A stretch of DNA of 64,000 nucleotides from Botrytis cinerea B05.10 (GCF_000143535.2 NC_037310.1:2542001-2606000), one strand, 5' to 3'; positions 34,751 to 49,003 are shown, numbered from the stretch's first letter. Notes: generated from the letters alone by a model not told the origin. Made by a program: numbers and translations.

Positions 34751-37700
34751 CAGAGACAGGCTCGAAAACTGAACAATCCCTTGTCAGGAATTATGATTTA
34801 GCACGAAAATGTTCATTGGCTAAGCTTTACTTTCTGCATAAAAATCAAGACGATTGTACATTTCAGTATGTATAACGTACAAGATGAGATCTTATGCTGC
34901 TTCATACCCCACGTTCAACTAGTAAAAGCTCGAGCAAACATTTGCAATGTTCGTCGTCATCTCCATCAATGTAAAACACATCACGTGATGGTTACTGCAT
35001 TTTCGGGAACACAACCCCAGATTGAGGAAACGAATCGAACTGCTTTCGTCCGATCTGTAGATCAAACATTGTGAGACATCGAGGGTTCATCCCACCTATT
35101 GAGAGGATTTCTCTTTCCATGACTCCGTGGATGAGTGCAATTGGACGCATGACACATGACGAGGTTGAATACTAGATATCCATATTAACAATCATGCCAG
35201 GGATTTCAAAAGAGAAGCAAGTGATGCTAAAAAGAAGAATGAGTGCAGCAGATGCAAGAATAGCAAATCAGTCTCGTGAATTCATCTCAACCTGAGATGG
35301 TTTGATAAATGAGCGCGAAAACTTCCGACACATCATACGTTTGAGCAACCACACGCTTTGTGCAATGTGGTCTCAAGTTGGACGACCCCTCATTACGACA
35401 ATATTGTTTGATCTGAGGAAGGAAGAGATGATATGGAAGGATTGGACGATGGAGTTTGGAACCAAGCACGGAAAGTTTTAGAGATGCGCAAAAGGGCTGT
35501 TTCGAGCATTCGGAGAAATGAAAGCAATACATGGCGCAGCATGGATTGGAAGGACAAGAAAAATAACATTATTCGCCAATTTCAAGCTTCATTTTGAGAG
35601 TTGTAAGAGTTGTAAGAGTTGTAAGAATAGCATTCTCTTGATCCTCAATAAGAATAGTTTCTCCAGAATGGAGCGATTAGTGAGTATCAAACATATTCCT
35701 TTTATTCAGGAAGAGGATTTTTGAGTAATTGGTGAGGTGTGAGTTGGATTGAGATCTCCACTCGACCGCTCTTCAGCCAATAATGACTCTTTGGGATAAA
35801 GTCGAAAGGATCTTCAAGGCTGCAGCAGTGCATTCGGGGAGAGTTGGTACCTTGAGTATGGTAACGTTTAACCACTCCAGATTGATGGCATCTTATCTCA
35901 TCTCATCTCGTTTCATCTCATCTCATAAATATAGATTTAGGAAGAGGCTGAGATGAAGATTGAAAGATAGCAACTGGAGAATGATATGAATTGGTAGCAT
36001 GGAGGAATTTGGAGGGAAATGCTATTATTTGAATATCGGAAATTTTCTCTTGCTGCGGTGCAAAGGAATCATTTGAATTAGATGCAAGAGACCGACGGGA
36101 AGGAGCATTTTTGGCTTATACACGTGCAGAAGTGAGGTAAGTAGGTAGTAGTAGTAGATCTAATTGTACGCAGGAAGATGATAGAAAGAATACATTACAA
36201 CCCTACCAACTACCGACCACCTATTACCTACTACCTAGCAGTCAAGAGTCATGAGATTTTCTTTTTTCTTCCATGAAAGATTCTTCCTGATGCCCGGCAC
36301 GTGAAGAACGCGAACTGCGTGAATCGGATCCTTTCCTAAAACTCATTAGGAGTGAAGAAAGGAAAACGAACTGCTCCAATGAATGATCTTCACGTGGTTT
36401 TTACGGTCCTTTTATCGATTCTATGCAATGTGTTGTCGTGTTGTCGTGTGGTCGCCGGTGAGCCGAGTACAGGATCGTATCTAGATTCGACTAGGGTACG
36501 AGACGGTGCGGGACACGTTGAGTCGTGAGTCGGTCGGGTCAATCACGTCAATATGCACCGTGAAAATGCTTTTAATTGAATTTTCTTTCTTCATTCTAGT
36601 CAGGTACAGCCCATTCTAACTTCTAAGGCTGAAATTCTATTGGAAGTTCTCACCACAAATTAACCGTTAACCATGAATTAACCGCCAATTCAGGTTAATT
36701 CAGGTACCGGGTTTTCCCAAGGGATCCATTTAAATTTCGCTTGTTTTCCGAAGCGCCTATAAAACGAGATTTGTCTCAAAATGATCCTTACTGCTTGTAT
36801 ATCGAATCCTGGTCGCATCCTTGGCCGTATCCTTGTCTTTCACGCTCAAATTTAAGATTACGGCTGTTTGTGGGGATTAGCTTTAGCTTTTTGAACTCGA
36901 CGAACCGGACGCTGTTACAGTAAGGATGAACTGGCTAACTAACGGAAACACGCTTTCGATCTTGTCTTGACTTTTTGCATCTGGACTCTGGACTGTGAAA
37001 GTCTTGACTCTCTCTGCTGGACTCATTACATGTGAAGGAAGTGTAACAGAAGCGAAGCTTAGCACTGCTCGATGTTTTAGAAAGTGCAAAGACTGAAGTT
37101 TGAGGCGACAAGAAGATGTAAGTCAACAGGAGCAAGACTTTCATCTTTCTTTCAGCATGCCAGGCGATGTCCTTTACAAATCACGATTCGAGAATGTTCA
37201 AAGTCAAAAAGGAAATGAAATGAAAGATGACGATTAGCCATGGAGATGAGAAGATACGGTGTAGCGGTACTCCCGTGTACATACACCGTACAAACTTAAC
37301 GGGCCAACTCAAAATCCGGAGATTGTTAACGTTCAACAGAACAGACTTCATTTTATTTCATTTGTATAACTGTATGACAGAAACTTACCTCTTCCTTGTT
37401 CATATTAGATTTCCCCCCATTCTGATGATATTAGCAATAGGAGAAAAGAGTCATTTGATTAGATCGCTTAGATTAAATTTTATATTGTCAATCCAACTTT
37501 ATATCTTCCATTGCGGTGTATTACCGTGGGAGATCTTATGGGTTCCCTCTTTTGGATATAACGATTGGGATCTGGATTGATGTGTTCTAGGATTATCTGT
37601 GGTACAATGGACCATTTTCCACTCATTTGTCAAGCATATCAAGCAAGTCAGGCAAGTCAAGCATGCACTTCAATTATTAGCCGGACCAAGCTTTTCTCCT

Positions 37701-38360
37701 TCCCCTAGTCAACCTGCGAAATCCGCCGATTCCAACGTGGGAAGAAAAAGAGGAAAAAACATACCGTTGTCAATTTACCCCCCAATCCAATCACGAACCA
37801 CCTTTGGTAGGGAAAACCGGAGATCCACTTCTACTCGACCGCTCGCGCTCGCTCAGATATCTTCTTCATCTTGCGCCCCAATACTTCTTCTTCCTTCTTC
37901 TCTCTCTTCCAACAACACACACCTTCATTATCCCAATACCTGCAGCTTGCTCCAGACAACTCACAATCAGACTTCGTTGGCAAAGTCTACACTCATTCAA
38001 AGTATATTGCAAGAAAACATACTCCAGACATCTATCAGATTCACTCACCATCATTCGATACCTCCCCATTCACCAAATACAATATCCTTTCTCCCTAGCT
38101 ACTGCTCAAGGTTTGAGTCTATTGACCTAAAACACTCCACTTTCGAAACAATATCAAACATTATCTACGCTTTGATCAATATCTTTCTGATATACATCTG
38201 CCGCCTCCAAGCAGCTACCCACCAACGACCACTCAAATCTATTTAACGTTGGTCTCGATCCTCCAAAACTATAACACACATTCCTCTCACACAATTACTT
38301 TCTTGTCAATAAATTCAAAAATCTATACTCAAGAACCTTTCGCCAACCACCACATTCACA
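34751..38360. other. Gene-poor region and leader of the small wall-protein gene
   Basis: No supportable gene. Small repeats: three copies of gagttgtaa (35596-35625) and catct-type pyrimidine repeats (35895-35930). From ~37850 to 38360 the sequence is C/T/A-rich with few G, typical of a long 5' leader in front of the gene at 38361; ORFs in that leader are not conserved-looking. Confidence 0.45.
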
Positions 38361-38705
38361 ATGCAGTTCCACGGTCTCACAGCATTGTTGCTTTCCCTTT
38401 TTGTCGCATGCGTATGCGCACAATCAGTTACCTCCACCACAACCTTCACATCTACATCCACCCACACTCGCACCATGACAGTATCTGAAGTCATCGCATC
38501 CGTCACCTCCACCTACTCCACCCACAACACCACTGCCATTGCACCTACCGGATCCGTTGGAACCGTCATCGCATCCACCACCTCAAGAATTGGCTCACCA
38601 TCAAGCGCTCCTCTGCCAACCAACTTCTCCGGTGCAGCTTCAAATGTTCAAGCAAGCTATGGCGTAATGGGATTGTTTGTCATGGCTGTTGCAGCGTTGC
38701 TGTAA
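38361..38705 (+). CDS. Small Ser/Thr-rich GPI-type cell-wall protein
   Basis: A 114-residue single-exon protein. MQFHGLTALLLSLFVACVCA is a clear signal peptide. The mature part is dominated by Ser and Thr (TSTTTFTSTSTHTRTMTV), with N-x-T/S sites, expected to be O-mannosylated. It ends NFSGAASNVQASYGVMGLFV and a final hydrophobic VAALL: small residues (SGAAS) as a possible anchor site, a short spacer and a hydrophobic tail, the pattern of GPI-anchored wall proteins. Many filamentous ascomycetes encode small proteins of this type; the role is structural or unknown. A long C/T-rich leader precedes it, consistent with strong transcription. Confidence 0.8.
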   Translation: MQFHGLTALLLSLFVACVCAQSVTSTTTFTSTSTHTRTMTVSEVIASVTSTYSTHNTTAIAPTGSVGTVIASTTSRIGSPSSAPLPTNFSGAASNVQASYGVMGLFVMAVAALL

Positions 38706-40080
38706 ACAAACAAATGATGAGACAAAGAATGCGGGTCCATCTAGACGGCGCCGATCATGCATTTGATTGATCGTCATTCCTGCCCTATGGCATCTAGATC
38801 TTTTTCAGGAATGCGTTTCCAAAAATACCCTCTCTCTTCATCTTCTCAAGGAAAGAACCAAATAAACAAATCTTCCCACCCACGAAATCTTCGATGCGAC
38901 ATCTCCTCACCTCAATTATACTCTTCAGACTTCTTTTATTTTATCTTACGAACCCCCCCCTTTTACGGCTTGACGATACCTTTTTTGTTCTTTTTTGATT
39001 TATTTCTCACGCCTGAAAAAAATTCTTGCTCGCTTCTTATTGATCTTGGCTTCTTTTTTCGACGGAGCACGAATACCCCCGATTAACGATTAAAATATAC
39101 CCTCACACATATCTTTGATTCGTTACCTGGAGTTCTTTTTTCGATCCATCTTCTTTCTTGGTTATTCTCTCTACCCACACCTCGAGATTCCGATACGTTC
39201 AGTCCATGCGTATGTTGCGATATTGTCACTTGTGATAACTGGAACACGCACTCGTTATTATGAATACTGGTCATATCACAATGACTATTCACACTGTCGA
39301 ATACGTGTTATGGAATTGGTATAGGTGTGGATAATCAAGATTTGGTTGATTTGGATCCTTTTTGATTTTTGATTTATGGATGGGTGGCTTGATTTGCATT
39401 GGCGGTCATTGGCATGGAACAATATTTAAACCACCCTGTTTGTTGTCTACTCGCCGCTGATCGGCTTGAGAATCTTGAACGGAGATGACGGGATTGGATA
39501 GAGAATTCTTTTCTTGACGAGACGCTTTTATACCTTTAGTTGTGCATAGTTTTTGTGGTGTGGTTGGTGTTTTTTATGGTGGCGGTGGATGAATGCATAA
39601 GGCATGAGTAGTGGATGAGAAAGATAGATAGAAAAAATGAGAATTCAAATATGAAATACGTTGTTATTAATTATCTGCTTATTTTATTTTATTTTTTCTG
39701 TGAAGAACGTTGATGATTGATTTGTAGGTACGTGTTGATGTAACCGGATAAATTGCTACTCATATATACTCATCAGAAGTTTCGAGTGGAACTCTCTTTC
39801 TTTCTTCCTTTCTTTCTTCGTCTTGTATATAAGTATCTTATCTGCGCGTTCATTCCCACTCATTTCTCTAGCCTATCTACCTGTATGATACACAAATATG
39901 GAGGAACAAGACATTCGCACCTTACATCGTCGTGGTTACTATTATTATACTCCAAGAGGTGTTACATTTACATTTACATCTACATTTTTACATTTGCTCG
40001 CCATCCCATCCCGTCTCGAAATCCACACATCGACATTCTCGCACACTTCCTCACTCCCTCAGCTCCAAAACACCCAGCCC

Positions 40081-40106
40081 ATCCATCCATCCATCCATCC
40101 ATCCAT
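40081..40106 (+). repeat. (ATCC)n microsatellite
   Basis: About six and a half tandem atcc units; explains the HPSIHPSIH-type ORF translations here. Confidence 0.85.
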
Positions 40107-40240
40107 CAAAAGCTCATCAAGTCAGATGGGGAAGATCCAGCGATTCAATCCGAGTGAGTATACCTATAGAAGATAAAAACCATACTTTCCAGCCGAAAAT
40201 ACCAGGCTATTTGTATCGCTTCTTGGATAGCTGGTTGAGT

Positions 40241-40275
40241 GATGATGATGATGATGATGATGATAATGATGATGA
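40241..40275 (+). repeat. (GAT)n microsatellite
   Basis: Tandem gat units with one aat interruption; gives a poly-Asp run in one frame that is not evidence for a gene. Confidence 0.85.
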
Positions 40276-41251
40276 GGGGAGAGGTATTTATTTAGAAAGT
40301 ACCTGACCTTTAGCTTTGGAAAGGAATAGAGAGGTAGATCTGGGCTCTGGCTGGACTACCCAACCCACCTAGCTATCAAGGTAGAATCGAGGTTGGGTGA
40401 AGAACCACGAGAGAGGGGAAATGGGTCGAGGTGAATCAATTCACTTGCGGATAATTTCCAGTTATCTCTGTACGCTTTGCATCTTGGCCCTTGGGTGAAT
40501 ATTTCCTCATAACTTTGAGTTCCCGCAATCGTGAGTTTTACACAAACCTACAATATCTTCTAAACCCCAATCTTATTAATCTTGCCTCTCGCTGTGCCGA
40601 TTGAACCCTCCAGCTACACTTAACATGCGATTACTTGTCTGAGATCTGAGGAATGGGGAGCGCGAGGAGATGTTTTTGGTAGGTACTTTTTGGGTAGCTG
40701 TGATGTTTTGTTTTTGCCGGACTATATTTTTGTCGTCGATGATGATTGATTGATTGATGCTATCGTTCAATACATACATACATATATATATATTATCATC
40801 AGATCACTTAAAAACAGAGACATAAAATGCAAAACACATATTTATTTTCACACAACTCAGAACGCAACAGAACACAAGACTAAACAGATGATTCTCGATT
40901 GATTCTGTTCATGTGCGATTTTATACCTTCCCGTTGATTGCAATGGTGTTTTACGATCGAATTAGCAGTGTCTTAGATATCGCACCCTGAAAAAGATTCT
41001 AACGGAGAATTTTGACATGGAGCTCAGGAATATCTTTGAATTGGTGAATCATGCAGACGGCTTAATCACCATTATAGCAGTCTTCTACAAGCTCTGTTAT
41101 GGAACGCACTCGAGCGCGCAGGGCATTCTCTCCTCGTGCAAAAGAATCAGGTGTTCTCTGAAAATCTGCCATTCTGTGGTATTTAAGAAGGGGCTATTGT
41201 GTATTCTAAAAACTGTAAATATTTCACCCGCACGTCTTCAGCTGGGTAAGT

Positions 41252-41270
41252 GGGGGGGGGGGGGGGGGGG
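41252..41270 (+). repeat. Homopolymer (G)19 tract
   Basis: Nineteen consecutive G residues in non-coding DNA, preceded by gtaagt. The true length may differ. Confidence 0.85.
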
Positions 41271-44200
41271 TCTCCTTCGGTGGTGAGAGATATCAAAACC
41301 AGAAGATGGTAACTCGATATTGAATGTGAGAATTAGAGATATTACTTCTTTAATATGAGAGACGAGATCGGGGGTTGGTTTCCTCTGGAATTTTCATGTG
41401 CTGATATTTTGCTGTCATTAAAAGACAGATGATACGATTATTATCGGCAAATCCCTCATCATTGTCAATATTTCTTTTCCTTGTACGTATACTCGAGTAT
41501 CTAATTCCCCGAACTCTGACGACAATTAAGCTAGATAGATAGGATATCTAAGCGATTTGAGAACTTTCTAAACTAGGACAATAATTTCATTTTTTTGCCA
41601 CGGGGAGTAGAACAGAACAGGATCCTGCCACTTAGCGTCAGTGTTGGCCTCAAGATTTACGGCTGCAAGGAAGGTTGACTGGTCTCTCAAATAAGTAGGA
41701 AGTCTAACAGCGAAGAGACGTTTGAGAGGAACTTCGAGCGAGGTAAATGGCATTTTGGGATTGTATATATACTATTGGAAAAGGAGGGAAGATGATCAGA
41801 GGGGTAACAGGACAGGTCTGGTGAATTATACGCATGTATTTAATACAAATAAGTAAATTATGTTTGATCTAGTGGGTCAAGATGCACTAGTCCGCACTAC
41901 TAGCAATCCAGGCCCGAGATCAAGGGTTACCTATTTAAAGACCTTCTACTTCCTTTGATATTCGTCATAAATCAAGCCCCTGGCAGCGCGAACTGTTCAC
42001 AAGTTTGCGGCGAGACAAATGTTCCGATCCGAGAAGTATTTTCCTGCTGATTTGATAAAGTTTTAATCTATATCTCATTTTCACGAGCATTTTACTATTG
42101 GAGAGTCTCAAGATATCGCTAAATAAGACCCCTTTTCGTTATAAAATATCAAATTTATCATGCTCGTTGTCTATGCTCATATCCATACTTCAGATGACAA
42201 CAAGAAACAACTCAAAAGTTGGGACTCAGCTAGCTGAAAATAACAACTTATTAGCTAGCGGTATTATTAGATTTTAGGGAAATTGAATACAGCATGGGAA
42301 TTCACCTTGCCCGTGTGTCTCGGTATGCCAGTATTGTAGATTTGAAGGACAGAGGAAAATATTCAACGCAGGTTTTTATACTACCAGCTTTCCTTTTCCA
42401 TGATGATCATTGAGAGATGAAATTTCAATGATTTAAAGAGTAAGAAAATGGGACTGAGTGAATTGGCGCGGGGTAAAAACTAAATTATAACTCTAAGGTG
42501 ATGTGACCACAGCCAAATGAATCCAGAACAAATTATTCAAAGATCGTTTCCCAGCTCGAAGTAATGTAAAGCCCCAAGAACTTTGGGAAGAAGAAATCAT
42601 TGGGATATCAGGATTCGCTTTATGTGTGGTCTTGTTTTCGATGCCTCAAAATGTGCGGAAATACTTTATTATAGCAGTAATTGACACAATACTAGTGAAA
42701 CTTCACTGTGTCTGAATCTTCGAAGTTGTCAATCTCAAGCCTCTCCCTTTGGACTATTCTTCGAATTTTCACCAATCTTATTATCACTGCAGATAATGAT
42801 GTATACAACACAAGATTGTCCTAAATGCTTGGATTTAATTACCTTGAACCAAACTGCTTGTTATTGGTCTTGGTGCAATTTCAGCAAAGCTGTCCCCACT
42901 ATACGAAACTATATGACCTCCTCATCACCCATTGTTATTTCAGTATCGAGACATAAGAAGGTATGAGTACGAGCTTATATAGCACATCTACTATTCTTCA
43001 TAGTATGATTTGTGTTCGCGAAGAACAGTGAGCTGGAGCGAAAGCGGGGGTTGTGGATAGCAAGTAAAACCCCAGTTCTTTTGCTCTTCGAGCACACGCC
43101 TGATAGTCTACAATAAATATGTAACTTATGTAGAAATGTCGAAGACCTCGTTTTATCTTTGTATGCCCTCGGGGAAGATATTTCGCGCTACAGTAAGTAT
43201 ATTCGCTTAGCATCTCCAGGTAGTTTCACGTAATCCTTGGACCTTGCGTAGAGTGATTTGCAGATGTATATTCTGCGGGGTAGAGTAAGAAAAGAATGTG
43301 TAGATGTGATAAGGTTGTGATTTAAATGTGAGCTAGTGGTAGCTTCTGTTGTAGCTTCTGTTTTAGCTCCCTACTATCTCTCACCTATTCGACGCCCCTT
43401 GGAAAGTCATCAATCATCTGTCTATGACGAAGAATACAAGCAAATGAGGTGATTTTGCCTTCAAAATTCCATTCAATCGAAAATGCAGGTCATCATGACG
43501 AGGACAGTAATCCATAGCTATATTCTGAATAGACAGAAACAATACTTTTACCACAGCTCGCTCGCACAATGCTAGATAAAAGCAACCACAATATATCAAA
43601 TCTTAAAAAAAGCGTCTACCAATCAAGATATAAGAGGGGTAAAATATAACCCAACATCAGGCACGTCATATCAAGTACCGACCGATTAAATGCGAAAAGA
43701 AAAGCGCACCAAGCGCGCAAACAAGCCATTCTTTTCATTATCATGATTCATTACGCAGCGTTGCAGTAATTTTACAGGGGCTGAATTATATCTTACCAGA
43801 ATAGTAATTGGATGCAATCGTGCGATGCAACGAGGTTCTAGTCCACAAATACCCAACAACCCATAGATTAAACTATTGAATTCTTTCCGCATTTGAATAC
43901 CCATATTTTCTGACTAGCCAACTCTCTGTATTGATGTTTGTCAATTTGGGTTGTTGCTAATAAAAGCGGAAATTCTTGCTTGCCATTCTAGTCCTTAAAT
44001 GATGCCAACGACTAAGAATTTGTGAACTTTGACGAAGCATGAGTTTGAGATCTTGTCGTGGTATCGGAAGCTTCAACTTTCGTACGAAATTCAAACCCAC
44101 TGATAACAGCTGTCCGGTTGTCAATATTATCCAGGGTCTAATCTTTAGTTGTGGCGCTAATCTGCATGGCAGATGCAAGAGCAGTGCCAATTTGTAATGC

Positions 44201-44388
44201 AGATTAAAGATCGTCTCATCACGTTGCATTGAGTGCTCTCGCCGCACACGTACATATCAGAAGGCGGGAAAGTCTTTATTATCTAACACTGGTATTCAAA
44301 GACACTCGAAAAATGTGCTTCTCCCATTTTCTTTTGAAGGTTGGAGATTTTGGAGATTTTCATGATTCCGTAATTCTAACAGTTAGAA

Positions 44389-45383
44389 ATGACGAATTTA
44401 TTTATTCTTTTCCTCTTCCTTATCACAAGCGAAGCAATCACTATATCTAAACCTCCACTTCATACACCCGTTTCAAGTGTACCAGTTCAATTGAGAGCCC
44501 GTCAAACGACGTCATTTGCTTCACTTTGCGGATATTCAAATGGTGACATTGAAATTCCTCGGACAGCTGAACCCGGATATGCTTGTCGTGAAGATACTGT
44601 CAATAACTTATGGGGTTTTTGCCCAAACACTATAGCTGAAGCTACCAATTGTGATTTTGTTGGCTACTGTGTCGACGATGGTACTTGCTCTACCGGCTGT
44701 GGGAGGTCTAGTCTGACACAACTTCATTGGTATGTACATCATTTGGCTGTCAAACAAATACCCTGTCACTTGAAGACTAACTTTACTGTAGTACAAACGC
44801 GATGCCTTATTGTTCAACAGCTTTATTAGTTTCCGAAGAACAAACATATACATATCTAACATGTGCGACATCGCCAACTACCAACTTTTATCTGGTCAAT
44901 CCAACAAGCAATTCTGTCTCGACAGTTTCGTCGGCTTCGACATCACAAGTATCAACAACGCAATATTATTCTACGATTGTTGGCGCAACTTCCTCATCAG
45001 CTCCTAGTGCTCAGTCAACTAGTGCGCAGTCAACTAGTGCGAAAGCTTCACCAAACAATGTTGGAGCTATAGTTGGAGGAGTCCTTGGAGGTCTTGCTCT
45101 TATTCTCCTTATTGTGATTGCTCTAATATTCTTAAAACGATATAAACCATCGACTTCACTGAAAGGCGAGAAAGACACGAATGGGGAATCAATGGCTTTT
45201 ACAGGACCTATTGCCGACAACGGCGGAATACACGAACTTTATGATTATAGAAAAGAGGCTAGGGAGCTTGATTCTACCACCTCGGTAATGAAAGGAAATT
45301 CAGATTTGAAGTCTGGAATTTTGACTGGGGATGAGACAACAAGAAGAAATCCTGCTGCGGTTGAATTGGATATATCGCCTTAA
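44389..45383 (+). CDS. Single-pass membrane protein with Cys-rich ectodomain, sensor-like
   Basis: Exons 44389-44729 and 44792-45383 (62-nt intron, GTATGT..TAG with a CTAAC branch) encode 310 residues. MTNLFILFLFLITSEA is a signal peptide. Residues ~47-130 form a Cys-rich ectodomain (SLCGYSNGD, YACRED, WGFCPN, CDFVGYCVDDGTCSTGCG, then MPYCSTALL after the intron). A Ser/Thr-rich stalk (TVSSASTSQVSTTQ and SAQSTSAQSTSAK) leads to one transmembrane helix at ~206-231 (AIVGGVLGGLALILLIVIAL) and a ~75-residue cytoplasmic tail starting KRYKPS. This layout resembles WSC/Mid2-type wall sensors and similar orphan ascomycete membrane proteins, but I see no classic WSC domain. Function is inferred from architecture only. 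Confidence 0.8.
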
Positions 45384-46574
45384 TCCATTCGATAGATCAT
45401 GTGTGTTAAAAGTTTGAAACTATTCTTCAAGTGACCATCATCTGGCGACATCAACTCTGATTTGGCCATTTTTGATGCAAGAGAACCATTATATCTCGAG
45501 ATTCTTTGTTGGTTGCCTGAACGATCCTGCAGTATAAGCTATGAAACCGAGCCTCAGAGTACGGTCATATTGAGATGGCCATTGATTAAAGTCATGAATG
45601 CATCGTACAAGCAATGGTCAAACATCAAGGTATCTTGGCATCAGTATTGTCACTAGAGCTAGGAGTGGAACAAAGCGATAGTGAAATACCTACTTTGAGC
45701 AAATCGGGATCTTCCAGTAAATGAAGTGGTTCAAATTCTGTATGGACTGATTGAAAGAAGCATTGCTGGTCAGTAACATTCAATTGCATCCAGCCATCGA
45801 TCGCGCAATGTTGATAAAGTCGAGGTTGAAGTTTTCACAGACGGACAGACCACTGGAGGACGACCTATGAAACTGCTCCATGAATTTGATTGGAGAAAAT
45901 GTCAATATACACGTGATCGAGTTTGTTTTGTTGCATGTCTCGGCTTGGGAGAAAGTTTTGGGTAGGATTCCCAAAACCGTCAAAAGATTCCCCCAGATTC
46001 TCGGGATTCCCAAGACCGCCAGAAACGATTGTCATATTTGACAAGTATTGATCCAAGTTTCGTATTTGTCCAAGTTCATTCAATCTTGACGAAAATAACC
46101 TCCACTACTTGATTGTCAAAGTTGATTCTCGGATTTTATCGTTCACGTCAAGTCATGGGTGATGCTGACTTGTATAAAGTTTAGGCCGGCTTCTTCTTTC
46201 TCTGCATGCTCTCTTCCTTCTCTCAACGCAGATATCACTAGTCCCTCTACGTTACAATCAAAACTACCCGCAATGGAGGTTACCTGACTCTATCGCACAA
46301 AGCTGTTTCTGCGGAAGCAAAGGCTTGACGCAATGATTGAGGGCCTGTCCTTATAATGGCAGTCGCGATGCGCAATATATTCGTATCGTTGTCGTGAATA
46401 GGTAATCTGGAGTACGATGACCAGATTCGGGGTTGCTATTTCCTAATTTGGACCCCCTGAGGAAGTTATGTGTAGGAAGAAAGTTCTTCATTTCAAAAGT
46501 CCTTCGAGTTTAAACGTGAGACACACCCACATGTATGGTCTTTTCTTCAATTCCTATCGCTCAATCCTCAAATC
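45384..46574. other. Spacer upstream of the transporter gene
   Basis: No supported gene. A degenerate duplication of gattcccaa-accg (near 45967 and 46005) is present. The last ~60 bases are pyrimidine-rich leader of the gene at 46575. Confidence 0.5.
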
Positions 46575-48026
46575 ATGGCTTCAAGTCTCACAGTATCTCT
46601 CGTGGCAGCCTTTCAAGCAAGCATGGCTGTACTCCTGGTGATATTCTACGGTGCTCTATCGGTATACATGAAGCTTCTCGATAGCAAATCTGCCAAAATG
46701 ATGTCCAAAATCTCAGTCAAATTCTTTTTACCGGCATTAGAATTTGTCAAGATTGGCAGAGAATTACATGCTGGAGGCGGTCATCGTTACAACGTTATTT
46801 TGGTGTGGGCATGCTTAACACATACGATATCATTCTTGATTGGTGCCGGTGCTCATTTTGTCTTCGGGATGCCAGATTGGATTACGGCAACTATTATGTT
46901 CAACAATACGACGAGTTATCCTTTGATGTTGATTCAGGCTTTAGATCAAACTGGTCTTTTAAACCCTTTACTTCTAGAGGATGGAGGAACAGGATATAAT
47001 CCAGTCGAACAGGCAAAGTCATATTTCCTTGTTTATTCGGTTCTCTCAAGCTGTCTGACATTTGCCATTGGTCCTCGTATGATGGATACAGAGTTTGCAA
47101 TTGACCCGCCCGATGAAGAAGATCTTTTGTCTGCACTCGCGCAAGTACAACAGGACAGGGAGGGCGAGAGCGAAGATGATAGTGAAGTATTACACTTTCC
47201 TACCGAACACACCAACCTTCTTTCACCCCATCACAGACCAGCAATTTCTAGCAGATCTACCTCCTTTTTCCCATCGAGGCGCGCTTCGGCTACTATGACA
47301 CCTCCTACACGAGATACAAATCGAGCAATCGTATACGAAAGACGTCCTTCCTCTATTATAAGTAGACGAAAATGGTTTGAGCTTAGTGATCGAGTTAGAT
47401 GGTGGTTACTCTTCTTTTACGACTTCTTGAACGCCCCTCTTCTTGGTGCCATAGCCGGTGCAATCGTCGGACTGTCACCAGTTCTCCACCGAGCATTCTT
47501 CAACGAAACAGTCGACGGAGGAATTTTTACAGCATGGCTCACTGCATCTCTCGAAAACATTGGAGTTCTTTTTGTCTCCCTCCCTGTCGTAGGTGCAGGA
47601 GTATCACTCTACTCAGCCGTTACCAAAACTAGTGAAAAAGGGAAAGGCAAGGAACCCACTAGTACACCCTGGTTTACAACTTTCTACGTTCTTGCAGTAC
47701 GATTCGCAATTTGGCCTGTTATTTCTACGGGAATCATTTACTATTTGGCGAAAAATACAAATTGGCTTGGAGAAGATCCAATGCTTTGGTTCTCTATGAT
47801 GTTCATGCCTTTGGGCCCACCGGCTGTGAAACTTATCACGATGGTAGAAGTTAGTGATGCTAAGGAGGAAGATCAACATAAGGTTGCTAAGTTACTTGCT
47901 GTCAGTTTTCTTGGTCTCCCTGAAGAATAGTGACTAATTCCTAAATAGATTTCCTATGCTATATCTCCAGTCATGTGTTTTGCGGTTGTAGGAAGTTTGA
48001 GCGCATGCCAGGCAGCAAGAAATTAA
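46575..48026 (+). CDS. Auxin efflux carrier (AEC/PIN-like) family membrane transporter
   Basis: Exons 46575-47900 and 47949-48026 give 467 residues. Two sets of hydrophobic helices flank a hydrophilic loop (residues ~175-275, S/P/D/E/R-rich), the layout of the membrane transport protein family that includes plant PIN/PILS carriers and yeast Ecm3-type proteins. N-terminal helices include VAAFQASMAVLLVIFYGALS; the conserved FNNTTSYPLMLIQAL lies in the first half and LWFSMMFMPLGPPAVKLITM in the second. The last exon adds ISYAISPVMCFAVVGSLSA, completing the final helix. Retention of the 48-nt intron would stop the protein at residue 451 and lose that helix. Substrate is unknown in fungi; membrane (plasma or ER) location is inferred. 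Confidence 0.9.
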
Positions 48027-48999
48027 TGGTTTCATCTCATGACTTTTTCGTATGCTCATTAATGGAAAGAAAATACGGGATATCTTTGAAGCTTTCGGGA
48101 AGCATTATCAATATTGCGAAATATGAAATTGAGATGGTTTGAGAGGGACTGGCATACAAGATATGGTGCTTTGCATCGTGCGTCAAGCTATTTGTATTTA
48201 TCATTAGATCTTGATTTTCATCATACTCTAGCTTAGATCTTGGTTCGTCGAGAGAATTAACAGTTATGGCGTCTTGTTTTGACTTGTGTGAATGTTTTCG
48301 CACATTCTGCGAAGCTCCTAAGATATCGTATCCTGAGATATAGCCTTCGACTATGTGATGAAAGAATGGAGTAGAGTATCGTTGGATATGGTAGTGAGTA
48401 CAGCTTCAAACGAAATGACTGCAATGAACTTAATACCAGGTTTACCATATCGAAGCTTGTGTTGGTCTCCAACATTGACACACTTAATGGGAATATACAA
48501 CTTTTTATTTTCTTTTCTTTTCTATAGAAGGAAATCAAAGCGTCGAATCTAGAGATTGGGTATGAGTAAATTCTAATTCACATCTCGATTGCAGAATATG
48601 TGATGTAATGTGGTGTAATGGTGGGTATCGGAGGTAGTGAATGTGATTTCTGGAGAGTAAAAATATCATGTCGAATGATATGTGGTGGTGGTGGTTTTTT
48701 TTCTTTTTTATAAAATCAAAAAAAATCTCGAGTTGGGTTTGTTGTTTGAGGGTTGATGTTTGAGGTTTGTTGTGAGGAGGGTTGTGAGGAGGGTTGTGTG
48801 TTGTGTTTAAAGTGGTTGGGTGTGCTATTGGTATTGGTATTGGTATTGCTGCGCGTATTACCTTTCGAGTGGAACGGAATGGAGTGAGTGAGTGAGTGAG
48901 GGAGGGAGGAAAGGGAAGATGAAAGAACGAAAGAATGGGCGGGATTTGGAACTTGGGATTTGGGACTTGGGACTTGAGGTGCGACTGAGGGGGTTTGCC

Positions 49000-49003
<4 letters not shown>

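Larger units (their letters stand above)
38706..44388. other. 5.7-kb gene-poor region
   Basis: No ORF with a domain and no convincing multi-exon gene. Contains simple repeats: ATTTAC units near 39963-39985, (ATCC)n at 40081-40106, (GAT)n at 40241-40275 and G19 at 41252-41270. Otherwise AT-leaning and featureless to reading by eye. Confidence 0.45.

Noticed and set aside
37599..38246. 215-codon ORF upstream of the small wall-protein gene
   Set aside because: Lies in a C/T/A-rich leader where stop codons are rare; sequence is S/P/H/I-rich without pattern.
39753..40306. Several overlapping ORFs around 40 kb, one ending in poly-Asp
   Set aside because: Produced by (ATTTAC)n, (ATCC)n and (GAT)n simple repeats.
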